Notes: a model not told the origin generated them from the letters alone. A stretch of DNA of 5,453 nucleotides from Candidatus Nitrosocosmicus sp. (GCA_030452275.1 JAKDMR010000160.1:1-5453), one strand, 5' to 3'; counted from the stretch's first letter, positions 1 to 5,453 are shown. Numbers and translations are program-made.

Positions 1-534
1 TATGAAAGTATAATAATAGGTAACAAGCCGATGTTCGTTAAAATAACTAAAGAATCATTTGAATATGTTGATTACATACAAGATGGTGAATATAGATTTT
101 ATCCGATTGATAATATATTAACACATAATCCTATCCCTTATTCTTTTACATCAAAAGAAGAATTAGAACACTATATTATACTGGCAAAAGAGGAAACCTT
201 TTCTTCCATGTTTGAAAAAGTCTTCGACCAATATGGAAAATATGTTAATGCTGAAGAACACTCATTAGTAATATTTGCGGCAGACACAATATACAGTTAC
301 TTTCAGAATAGATTTGGAAATACACATTATAACATATTGGTCGGAGAGCCAGGTTCGGGAAAGAATTCGGCACTCCTTGCCTTTAAATTTTTAGGTTACA
401 GAGTTTTTTATGTAACATCCGCTAGTGCGGCCAACTACAATACTTTTTTGGGTGAAATTCAAGAGGGCCAAGGGACTATAGCTGAAGATGAAGCTGACGA
501 TATAGGATCATCTTCAGACAAAAAAATATATTAA
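1..534 (+). CDS. Helicase-like P-loop ATPase, N-terminal part (5' partial, frameshifted)
   Basis: This is the amino-terminal and Walker-motif part of an ATPase of the kind found beside archaeal-type primases in thaumarchaeal integrated elements; it would unwind DNA or load the replication machinery. The frame is open from base 1, and the ten codons before the ATG at 31 (YESIIIGNKP) read like protein, so the true start probably lies before the window. Numbering from that ATG, a family-like block (FQNRFGNTHYNILVGE) leads into a P-loop GEPGSGKN at residues 105-112. Walker B is IAEDEADD, with D153 and E154 as the likely metal and catalytic acids. The residue after the P-loop lysine is Asn instead of Ser/Thr. 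The frame ends at TAA 532-534 just after the A run at 520-526; the same protein continues in the -1 frame. The family assignment rests on motif order and remembered relatives, not a search. Confidence 0.7.
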   Translation, partial: YESIIIGNKPMFVKITKESFEYVDYIQDGEYRFYPIDNILTHNPIPYSFTSKEELEHYIILAKEETFSSMFEKVFDQYGKYVNAEEHSLVIFAADTIYSYFQNRFGNTHYNILVGEPGSGKNSALLAFKFLGYRVFYVTSASAANYNTFLGEIQEGQGTIAEDEADDIGSSSDKKIY

Positions 535-1652
535 AAGCTGGATACGCTGCTGGAGGAACTGTTCCTAAAGTAGGTTTTACAAGAGATGGCAAGAGATTCC
601 AGGAATCCTATTTGCCTTTTTGTCATAAATGGTTTGCCATGGAAAAATTACCATACGATAATAATAATAGAGGTATATTTGATCGATCATTTGTCCACTA
701 TTTTATGAATGGCGAAGTAAGATATAACATTAAAGAAATATCAAATGACCCCAATTCAGAACTATATAAAGACATGTTACACTTAAGAAAGCTGTTACTC
801 GCCTTTAAACTGGTAAACTATTATCGCAAGTTCCCAGAAATTAAGACAAACTTAAAGGGTAGGGATGCTGAGCTAACTCACTTTCTTTTAAAAATGTTTT
901 CTGAAGGTGAAAATTTTGAAAGTATTCGATCTGCATTATCCAGAGTGATCAACGAGAAGACTGGAAACAAAAGTAATTCGATCGAAGCTAGTATCATAGA
1001 GTGTTTAATTCATTTAAGCGAAAATGAGAAAGATAAGAATAAAGAAATCATTCATTTTACAAATGAGGAATTTAATATCAAATTTAAAGAAATTACTGGT
1101 GCCCAACACACCGGCCATGATTACCTTGGATCAATATTTGTTTTACCCGATGGGACGAAAGTGGGCAAGTTCGAAATATCAAAATTATTAAAATCAAAGT
1201 TTAAAGCTAAAGCCGCTAGAACAAATCATTCTAGAGGATACGATGTTAACAGGAAGGATATTACTCAGATTTCAAAGCAATATGTCATAATAAAAGATAT
1301 AAAAATTTTTGATAAGGAAGGAAATGAAATACACAAACTAAATTTGGATAAAAACGTGACGGAGGTGACACAAGTGACGGACTTTAAGGGTGCCACCCCG
1401 CCTTCCTTAGATCTACAAGATAACCAGGATAGCTATGAAAATGACCATAGTAAAGATATCGCTGATAGGACTAGTGATTACAAGATTAATTCTATAAAAT
1501 CTATTTATCAACATGACAAGAACGATCTAGATGAAGACAAGTTAATTAAACCTGAAAATACAGAAAACCCTAACAAAAAGGAATCTGAAATAGTAGTTAG
1601 GGATTTAGAATTACAAGACGACAAGAATAGAAATGCTCCTACCACCTCTTGA
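525..1652 (+). CDS. Helicase-like P-loop ATPase, central part (continuation in the -1 frame)
   Basis: This continues the preceding ATPase. If the ribosome or a lost base shifts the frame by -1 at the A run, the protein reads on as NILKAGYAAGG at 525 without a gap and stays open for about 375 codons. A caller needing a start codon would use TTG at 612, but protein-like sequence begins 29 codons earlier. The stretch FCHKWFAMEKLPYDNNNRG (about 618-674), then FDRSFVHYF, resembles the region after Walker B in such ATPases, where the sensor and arginine-finger residues lie. A mixed alpha/beta region with LPDGTKVGKFEISKLLKSKF (about 1143-1202) may be a small winged-helix-like fold. From about 1356 the protein becomes a polar Asp/Asn/Lys/Glu-rich, probably disordered linker, with VTEVTQVTD at its start. 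TGA at 1650-1652 ends it early, because family-like sequence follows in the same frame. Confidence 0.65.
   Translation, partial: NILKAGYAAGGTVPKVGFTRDGKRFQESYLPFCHKWFAMEKLPYDNNNRGIFDRSFVHYFMNGEVRYNIKEISNDPNSELYKDMLHLRKLLLAFKLVNYYRKFPEIKTNLKGRDAELTHFLLKMFSEGENFESIRSALSRVINEKTGNKSNSIEASIIECLIHLSENEKDKNKEIIHFTNEEFNIKFKEITGAQHTGHDYLGSIFVLPDGTKVGKFEISKLLKSKFKAKAARTNHSRGYDVNRKDITQISKQYVIIKDIKIFDKEGNEIHKLNLDKNVTEVTQVTDFKGATPPSLDLQDNQDSYENDHSKDIADRTSDYKINSIKSIYQHDKNDLDEDKLIKPENTENPNKKESEIVVRDLELQDDKNRNAPTTS
1356..1382 (+). repeat. Iteron-like repeat, left arm (three GTGAC units, 9-nt period)
   Basis: Three units, GTGACGGAG, GTGACACAA and GTGACGGAC, follow one another without spacers at 1356, 1365 and 1374. 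They lie in the ATPase reading frame and encode VTE-VTQ-VTD. Bases 1356-1378 match the reverse complement of 1659-1681 at 19 of 23 positions. The unit resembles replication-protein binding iterons, but a protein-level VTx repeat would also produce it. Confidence 0.6.
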
Positions 1653-1886
1653 AAAGATGTCACTTGCGTCATTTGCGTCACTGCAATTCCGCTACAATAT
1701 CCAAGCTTTTTTTGTGAAAGTAGTTATAAAACTAATGTTGTTTTTGACATGTACCTGCACCTTTACAAAAGAGATAGAGAACAATTTATCAGGCTACCCA
1801 ATAGGAAAAACATAGACAATAAAATAGAATATGTTATCGCCAGAATGAAAGAAGGAACCGTAGAATTCCATGAACCCAGACACTGA
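1653..1886 (+). pseudogene. ATPase C-terminal tail, cut off by the TGA at 1650
   Basis: After the TGA at 1650-1652 the same frame stays open for 77 codons to a second TGA at 1884-1886. It begins KDVTCVICVT and includes FDMYLHLYKRDREQFIRLP (about 1743-1799) and IDNKIEYVIARMK. I recall this basic H-L-Y-x-R...LP...R/K-I-x-Y pattern from the carboxy end of related thaumarchaeal replication ATPases, where a cysteine/histidine metal-binding finger often precedes it. Here only a remnant is visible (FFCESS). The native stop would lie two bases before the primase ATG, the tight spacing expected of an operon, which supports this as the original end of the gene. The only Met codon inside is at 1749, so separate translation would give about 45 residues. 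I treat it as a detached 3' end, not an independent gene. Confidence 0.6.
1659..1681 (-). repeat. Iteron-like repeat, right arm (inverted, 9-nt period)
   Basis: On the + strand this contains TTGCGTCA twice exactly (1664-1671 and 1673-1680). Read on the - strand it gives GTGACGCAA followed by ATGACGCAA, then GTGAC. It is the inverted partner of the arm at 1356, 280 bases away, and it starts seven bases after the premature TGA. In the ATPase frame it encodes VTCVICVT. The shared 9-nt spacing in both orientations is what makes it stand out from ordinary coding sequence. Confidence 0.6.
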
Positions 1887-1888
1887 AG

Positions 1889-2980
1889 ATGAATGTAGAA
1901 GAGATTGATTTCATTTTATCTCATTTCGTAGGCCAAATTCAGTTATTTCCGAGAAAGATGATGACTGATATATCAAAAGGCCAATTTAGTGTTACTACAG
2001 TCGAAGGAATTCTTAAAGAATGTAAACAAGCAGATTTTATAAATTGCAGAATCAACGCCTATGCAGAATATACAGAATACAAAGGAATTCTAAGACAGTC
2101 ACCAGATTTTGTCTTTATTGATTTGGATCTTACGCAATTTGACTATGATAAACGACGACTAAATTCAGCTTTAAAAAAGACCTTAAATAAGATGAAAAAA
2201 GTACATGGAAACCCCACCGTATTATGGACAGGCAATGGATATCATATTTATCAGCCGGTTAAAGGTTTGGTATTGGATCAAGAAGTTATATTTTCAAAGA
2301 ATAATTTTCCAAATCTCTTTTCAGTATCAGGAAAATATTCAGGCTGGTATGTATCGGAAGTTTTTTTAAAATTTTCTGAAATGCTTTTTACAGATAGGAA
2401 AGCAGATCCATTACATACCCCGAAATACAAGACCTGTTTAATTCGCATTCCTGGAACCTACAACTCCAAAATTCTCAAGAGCAATCGGAGCAAAGAAGAA
2501 TCACTTGTGAGAATCATTCAAAGATGGGACGGAAGACATTTGCCCATACAGTTTTTGCTTAAAGAGTTTAGAAGATGGATAGCTCAAGAAGAGATTGACC
2601 AAAGGATAAGGAGTGAAAAATTAAAAATAAAGTATGGCCATAGAAGTTATGATTATTCCTCTAACAGGTTTACAATCGCATGGATTGATAAACTTCTTCA
2701 AATCCCTATCACGGATCACAGAAAATATTGCTTGTGGAGAATTTTAGTTCCATATCTCTTAAATGTCAAGAAAAAAGGACCAGAAGAAACAACACTGATA
2801 CTAATTGAATGGTTACAAAGATGTAATCAAGAAAGAAGGCTCGATTTTAATATAAGATCAGTATTAAGAAGCAATATAAGAAGTGATAAGGGTTATATGC
2901 CTATTGCCAAAGAAAAGCTGTCAACACTCAATAGGGATTTGTATGCATTCCTTAAAACTACCAAAGTAATAACAGATTAA
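1889..2980 (+). CDS. Archaeo-eukaryotic-type (AEP) DNA primase of a mobile element
   Basis: This intact 363-residue protein should synthesise primers for element replication, possibly with polymerase activity as in other primase-polymerases. The catalytic core shows the three AEP motifs in order. Motif I is FVFIDLDL (residues 74-81, with metal-binding D78 and D80). Motif II is WTGNGYHIYQP (113-123, with H119). The third acidic region is around D169-D173, followed by IRIPGTYNSK (185-194), the Arg-Pro-Gly-x-x-Asn signature of virus and plasmid primases. Residues 265-345, starting WIDKLLQIPITDHRK, look helical and resemble the PriX/pRN1-type helix-bundle domain that binds template and nucleotides. 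ATG 1889 is the first start after an in-frame stop at 1871 and lies two bases after the ATPase's native stop, so translation was probably coupled. No lesion is visible. The fold assignment is strong; the exact subfamily is not. Confidence 0.87.
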   Translation: MNVEEIDFILSHFVGQIQLFPRKMMTDISKGQFSVTTVEGILKECKQADFINCRINAYAEYTEYKGILRQSPDFVFIDLDLTQFDYDKRRLNSALKKTLNKMKKVHGNPTVLWTGNGYHIYQPVKGLVLDQEVIFSKNNFPNLFSVSGKYSGWYVSEVFLKFSEMLFTDRKADPLHTPKYKTCLIRIPGTYNSKILKSNRSKEESLVRIIQRWDGRHLPIQFLLKEFRRWIAQEEIDQRIRSEKLKIKYGHRSYDYSSNRFTIAWIDKLLQIPITDHRKYCLWRILVPYLLNVKKKGPEETTLILIEWLQRCNQERRLDFNIRSVLRSNIRSDKGYMPIAKEKLSTLNRDLYAFLKTTKVITD

Positions 2981-3448
2981 CTAAGTAAAACTCACAATTC
3001 ACAATTTCTTCAAATTGGATTTAAATCTTATATTAGAACGACAGACAATGTCTATATAAATCTAAAATGATCGTCAGAACTGTCCAATCCTAATTTAATT
3101 CCTTTTAGTAGAATCAAAACAGTCTCAAACCATCAACGATTAAGTCTTTTAGACTGACGATCCTATTGACATTTCAGAACATGGATCGTCAATATCGGCC
3201 GAGAATGAGGGCAAGCTTTATATTTTTGAATTTTCAACTGTTCTTTCTATTCTTATTAACTAACCTTAATAGTAAAAGGATATTTTATCCTGCACTTTTA
3301 ATTTTTCAAATAATACTTAAACTTAAATTGAATATTACGGCATTAACATATGATTATTATATTTCAGACGAACATATATTCAGAGGACACTTAGAGGGCT
3401 ATAGATTAAGATTACAAGTATTATAAGATATTGCTATTACTGTAGTTT
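2981..3448. other. Gene-poor AT-rich stretch between primase and regulator pseudogene
   Basis: No gene is supported here. It begins with a tandem 7-mer (TCACAAT at 2992-2998 and 2999-3005), then the inverted-repeat cluster at 3018-3194, then AT-rich sequence with one short hairpin (AGGATA-TTT-TATCCT, 3277-3291). A TTG-started 86-codon open frame (3166-3426) encodes a hydrophobic, low-complexity peptide rich in Phe, Leu and Ile. It shows no recognisable motif, has no ribosome-binding site, and overlaps the inverted repeats, so I do not call it a gene. I saw no tRNA, CRISPR or insertion-sequence end. Confidence 0.5.
3018..3194. repeat. Palindrome and inverted-repeat cluster (candidate origin or operator)
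   Basis: Within 177 bases there are the palindromes GATTTAAATC (3018-3027), AGACA-A-TGTCT (3043-3053) and AGTCT-TTT-AGACT (3143-3155). The box GATCGTCA occurs three times: + strand at 3069-3076, - strand at 3155-3162 and + strand at 3184-3191. The first two extend to a perfect 9-bp inverted pair, GATCGTCAG (3069-3077) and CTGACGATC (3154-3162). The last two form another, TGACGATCC (3155-3163) and GGATCGTCA (3183-3191), with a 19-nt spacer. CAGTCT (3120-3125) also pairs with AGACTG (3151-3156). Such clustering next to a primase gene suits an element origin or a regulator-binding site; which of these it is remains inference. Confidence 0.5.
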
Positions 3449-3698
3449 ATGGTTTCTATTGCGATAGTAGTGTTGAACTGTGAGTAGGGATCAACAAAGG
3501 ACATTATAATGGAATTCCGGAAGCTTTCAGAGGTAGACGAAGTTAAACAAGTCTGGCCTATATGATATAATAATGAAAGTTTCTGCTAATAGTGTTGATG
3601 AATTAAAAGAGACTATAAAAAAACAAATTAAGAAATCAGATAAAATATATTCCTACACAACTATGATTTTGAGGCACACACATAAGGAGAAGGTTTGA
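3449..3698 (+). pseudogene. Lrp/AsnC ligand-binding (RAM) domain protein, inactivated
   Basis: Joined across two lesions, the translation is that of a stand-alone RAM-domain protein of about 83 residues, a small effector-binding family common in thaumarchaea and lacking a helix-turn-helix. The pieces are MVSIAIVVLNCE from ATG 3449; an in-frame TAG at 3485-3487 where relatives usually have Leu (TTG to TAG is one change); GSTKDIIMEFRKLSEVDE and VKQV up to about 3553; a frameshift; then GLYDIIMKVSANSVDELKET (starting 3555), followed by a block with DKIYSYTTMIL and a stop at 3696-3698. The strand-helix-strand order and the G-L-Y-D-I and T-T-M-I-L signatures are characteristic. The frameshift could be loss of a CT pair from CTCT, restoring Q-V-S-G-L-Y-D. 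Without the joining, only peptides of about 18 and 41 residues remain. It is almost certainly nonfunctional unless the bases are misread. Confidence 0.75.
3512..3523 (+). repeat. 12-bp direct repeat, left copy (GAATTCCGGAAG)
   Basis: This exact 12-mer lies inside the RAM-domain pseudogene, where it encodes EFRK, and recurs at 3697-3708. The copies are 185 bases apart and bracket the 3' two-thirds of the pseudogene. Confidence 0.6.
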
Positions 3699-3708
3699 AT
3701 TCCGGAAG
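3697..3708 (+). repeat. 12-bp direct repeat, right copy (GAATTCCGGAAG)
   Basis: This copy overlaps the last two bases of the pseudogene's stop codon. The sequence after it (TTAAGTCGATAGAC) loosely resembles that after the left copy, which has GGTAGAC in a similar place. It may therefore be the start of a second, worn copy of the same gene and not a simple target-site duplication. Confidence 0.6.
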
Positions 3709-3777
3709 TTAAGTCGATAGACAGGGGATCTTTGGAAGATATCCGTAGGTTTGAAAACTGCAAATACTACTAAAAAG

Positions 3778-4614
3778 TTAAGAAGGATTAAAATCTGATA
3801 AACTGGATTGGTTGGTATTGTTTTCATCTCGTTCTAATTCGGTTTTCCAATCTATCTTTGACATATTCATTAAATTCAAAAAATCGTTAACTGATTGAGG
3901 ACCAAAGCCTGCAAAATGATTATTAAATGCTATTAGTACATCTTGGATACTTGAATTTTCGATTTGCGTTTCTCTAACCTTTTTGACATAACCTAGCATC
4001 TCTTTTCTTCTGTCCTTTACTATCTTACCAAAGTCTTTTTCTGATATGCTTCTATCCCCTATGAATCTAAGATAAACCTGATCAGTGGTTATTATCGATG
4101 GAGTTTGCAGTTTGTCCCTTATACTCCAAACTAAGGAAATATTATTTTCTTTTAGAAGATCATATACGTTATCATTAAACCATGAAGAGTGTCGAACTTC
4201 CAAAGAATATCTGAATCGTTTATCTAGATATCTAACCATGTATTGTAAAGGACCAAAGCCTTTCTTCTCTGAAAGAAAAGGTGGAAGTTGTATTAACAAT
4301 GTTAGTGTTTTTTCAATCAAAGGCTCTAGCGAGTAAAATAATATTGAGAGAGGTTTAACAACATCTTCTAATTTCTTTTCATGAGTTATTACTTTGGGAA
4401 ATTTCAATGAAAATTTAAAATCTTCAGGGGTTTTGTCTTTCCATGCTCTAACTGAAGATCTCGAGGGTATATGGTAATATGTAGAATCGACCTCGACGAA
4501 TTTAAAGAATTTCGAGTAATAGGATAAATAGTCTTTATTTTCCATCTTGGTTGGATAAAAATTACCTTTCCAACCTTCATAACTCCATCCAGAGCAGCCT
4601 ATATTCAAAGTCAA
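3778..4614 (-). CDS. DUF72 family (YecE-like) TIM-barrel protein
   Basis: This is an intact 278-residue member of the DUF72 family, widespread in bacteria and archaea. It has a TIM-barrel fold resembling xylose-isomerase-like and endonuclease IV-like barrels; the biochemical role is not established. It shows IGCSGWSYEGWKGNFYP at 5-21, VEVDSTYY at 40-47 (strand 2, conserved acids), FKFSLKFPKVITH at 66-78, QLPP at 109-112, EVRHSSW at 139-145, YLRFIGDR at 181-188 and the C-terminal AFNNHFAGFGPQSVNDF at 229-245. The length is within the family's usual range; the last 20 or so residues are a polar tail. The start is TTG 4614, just after an in-frame stop, and places the first motif at the usual distance from the N-terminus. 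It converges with the regulator pseudogene. No signal peptide is seen, so it is probably cytoplasmic. It looks like a host gene, not element cargo. Confidence 0.93.
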   Translation of the reverse strand: MTLNIGCSGWSYEGWKGNFYPTKMENKDYLSYYSKFFKFVEVDSTYYHIPSRSSVRAWKDKTPEDFKFSLKFPKVITHEKKLEDVVKPLSILFYSLEPLIEKTLTLLIQLPPFLSEKKGFGPLQYMVRYLDKRFRYSLEVRHSSWFNDNVYDLLKENNISLVWSIRDKLQTPSIITTDQVYLRFIGDRSISEKDFGKIVKDRRKEMLGYVKKVRETQIENSSIQDVLIAFNNHFAGFGPQSVNDFLNLMNMSKIDWKTELERDENNTNQSSLSDFNPS

Positions 4615-4660
4615 ATTCTATAAAGTAAAAAGATCAAGACAGTAGAAATACTTTCAACGG

Positions 4661-4670
4661 TATAAAAAAA
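4661..4670 (-). promoter_or_regulatory. Possible TATA box of the DUF72 gene
   Basis: On the - strand this reads TTTTTTTATA, similar to the archaeal TATA element. It lies 46 bases before the TTG start at 4614. With initiation about 25 bases downstream of the box, the leader would be about 20-25 bases. No Shine-Dalgarno sequence is visible in that leader. Confidence 0.35.
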
Positions 4671-4708
4671 TAGTGTCAAGTATATATCAGATGAAAATTA
4701 TAGTCTCT

Positions 4709-5020
4709 CTATCGATCCGGCATATTTTTAATATGTTTCCTAATTCTTGTCCGTGCTTGTTTTGTTTCATAATCAATAGGTCGAATTTCTGACTCTCGGA
4801 GTTTCCCATATCTTTTAAATTCTCTACCAAACGCTGTTTGTAATCTATTTAATACCTCATTTCTATCTGCTCCAACAATTAAAGATTCAGTATTGTTAAT
4901 TGCATCATCATCAAGTATCTCTCTAGTCGGGATTTTAATTATTCCCAAATGAATCTCTATAGGAATAGGATTAAATTCATATCCATCAATTGAATCCGGT
5001 TGAAACAAGAATTTGGACAA
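4709..5020 (-). CDS. Hypothetical protein, 103 residues, basic C-terminus
   Basis: I do not recognise this protein. The open frame starts at TTG 5020, since an in-frame TAA lies two codons upstream, and ends at 4709. It has no membrane segment or signal peptide and is probably a soluble cytoplasmic protein. The N-terminal half is strand-like and hydrophobic in patches (IPIEIHLGIIKIPTREI, residues 19-35), followed by an acidic stretch (DDDAINN). The second half is probably helical and strongly charged (NRLQTAFGREFKRYGKLRES at 58-77, then ARTRIRKHIKNMPDR at the end), which could bind nucleic acid; that is inference from charge alone. A TATA-like box sits at a suitable distance upstream, so it is probably transcribed by itself. 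The amino-acid makeup is normal for a real protein, which is why I keep it. Confidence 0.6.
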   Translation of the reverse strand: MSKFLFQPDSIDGYEFNPIPIEIHLGIIKIPTREILDDDAINNTESLIVGADRNEVLNRLQTAFGREFKRYGKLRESEIRPIDYETKQARTRIRKHIKNMPDR

Positions 5021-5053
5021 GCATTAATAAATTGGTAACTGCTTTCAAAGTCC

Positions 5054-5063
5054 TTTTAAATAA
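5054..5063 (-). promoter_or_regulatory. Possible TATA box of the 103-residue gene
   Basis: On the - strand this reads TTATTTAAAA, about 33 bases before the TTG start at 5020. This predicts a short leader of roughly 10-15 bases, normal for archaeal single genes. The 103-base gap at 5021-5123 holds nothing else I can identify. Confidence 0.35.
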
Positions 5064-5123
5064 GTAACGTTAAGAAAATGGGGTTTGGATTGCAGTCTTC
5101 TATTGTTCAATAATCAAAAAGAT

Positions 5124-5429
5124 TTAGGGGTTAGTTATATCTGGGTTATATAAGATGTCTATAGTACATGTCTTAGTTTCATCTGGGTGAATAACTCCAG
5201 CACAATCCTCACTATATATAATGTGGGCAGTGTTATGCCCAATAAAATCATTGTTTGGGGTTGCGACAACAGAATAACTTCCAAAACCTAAAGTAACTAG
5301 TGTTGGTCCTGTGGTGGCTGGAAATGTATCGGGAGATTGATTGTTTCCGCTCACATGAATGGTATAAAATGATGAGTCAGCATTGCCTCCATTAATGTTA
5401 ACTAAGTGAAGTGTCTTGATGCTTGTCAT
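5124..5429 (-). CDS. Single beta-sandwich-like surface-protein module (small, no signal peptide)
   Basis: The 101-residue product resembles one copy of a repeat module common in secreted or surface proteins of thaumarchaea and other prokaryotes, likely a prealbumin/Ig-like beta-sandwich. The expected order is visible: LHLVNINGGNADSSFYTIHV (7-26), a V-S-G-N-N turn, SPDTFPATTGPTLVTLGFGS (32-51), YSVVATP, then EDCAGVIHPDETKTCTI (74-90). C76 and C88 could form a disulfide, which implies an extracytoplasmic site. However, no signal peptide precedes it: ATG 5429 is the only Met, and an in-frame TGA lies at 5451-5453. It may be a truncated fragment of a longer protein, or its N-terminus may lie in another frame beyond the window edge. 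Function would be adhesion or cell-envelope structure, by analogy only. Confidence 0.65.
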   Translation of the reverse strand: MTSIKTLHLVNINGGNADSSFYTIHVSGNNQSPDTFPATTGPTLVTLGFGSYSVVATPNNDFIGHNTAHIIYSEDCAGVIHPDETKTCTIDILYNPDITNP

Positions 5430-5453
5430 GTTTAATTCACAACATAGTCTTCA

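Noticed and set aside
1633..1815. 60-codon + strand open frame overlapping the end of the ATPase
   Set aside because: It lies in another frame over the ATPase C-terminal remnant, which has the better protein pattern; it carries no motif of its own.
3166..3426. 86-codon + strand open frame starting with TTG
   Set aside because: Low-complexity hydrophobic product, no ribosome-binding site, starts inside the inverted-repeat cluster, and shows no recognisable domain.
3485..3487. In-frame TAG as a possible pyrrolysine codon
   Set aside because: The organism appears thaumarchaeal, a group in which I know of no pyrrolysine system; the frameshift nearby makes simple decay the better reading.
3699..3773. 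In-frame continuation of 24 codons after the regulator pseudogene stop (IPEVKSIDRGSLEDIRRFEN)
   Set aside because: It reads smoothly, but the RAM domain is already complete at the TGA, and an open run of this length is common by chance.
3636..3827. 63-codon - strand open frame
   Set aside because: Overlaps the 3' end of the DUF72 gene and the regulator pseudogene in a different frame; looks like a chance frame.
4085..4336. 83-codon + strand open frame
   Set aside because: Antisense shadow lying wholly inside the well-supported DUF72 gene.
1..5453. CRISPR array, tRNA/att site or insertion-sequence ends
   Set aside because: I looked on both strands for regular spacer-repeat units, a tRNA T-arm pattern and transposase-like frames, and found none that hold up.

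Overview
The window looks like chromosomal or integrated-element DNA from a low-GC ammonia-oxidising thaumarchaeote (class Nitrososphaeria; Candidatus Nitrosocosmicus or a close relative is my best guess). The evidence is the AT-rich base composition, the archaeal-type primase, the small Lrp/AsnC ligand-binding protein without a DNA-binding domain, the cell-surface module typical of these archaea, and TATA-like boxes with no clear Shine-Dalgarno sites. The assignment is inferred from recognised protein styles, not from a database search.

Left part (1-2980, + strand): the replication module of a mobile or plasmid-like element. A P-loop ATPase (helicase-like) gene enters from before the window. 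It is broken by a -1 frameshift at a run of seven A (520-526) and again by an in-frame TGA (1650-1652). Family-like protein sequence continues past each lesion, up to a native stop at 1884-1886. Two bases later an intact archaeo-eukaryotic-type primase begins (1889-2980), with all three catalytic motifs and a C-terminal helical domain. The pair probably served as helicase/loader and primase in one operon. The ATPase linker also carries two iteron-like arms of 9-nt-period GTGAC repeats that form an imperfect inverted repeat around the premature stop.

Middle (2981-3777): no intact gene. It holds a dense cluster of palindromes and inverted repeats (3018-3194), including three GATCGTCA boxes; this is a candidate origin or operator. 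Next comes a previously hidden pseudogene of a stand-alone Lrp/AsnC (RAM) domain protein (3449-3698), with one amber stop and one frameshift. A 12-bp direct repeat flanks its 3' two-thirds.

Right part (3778-5453, - strand): three genes that look like host chromosome. They are an intact DUF72 (YecE-like) TIM-barrel protein (3778-4614), a 103-residue protein I do not recognise (4709-5020), and a 101-residue single beta-sandwich-like surface-protein module without a visible signal peptide (5124-5429). The pattern fits the decaying edge of an integrated element, with the primase still intact beside a damaged partner ATPase and a dead regulator.
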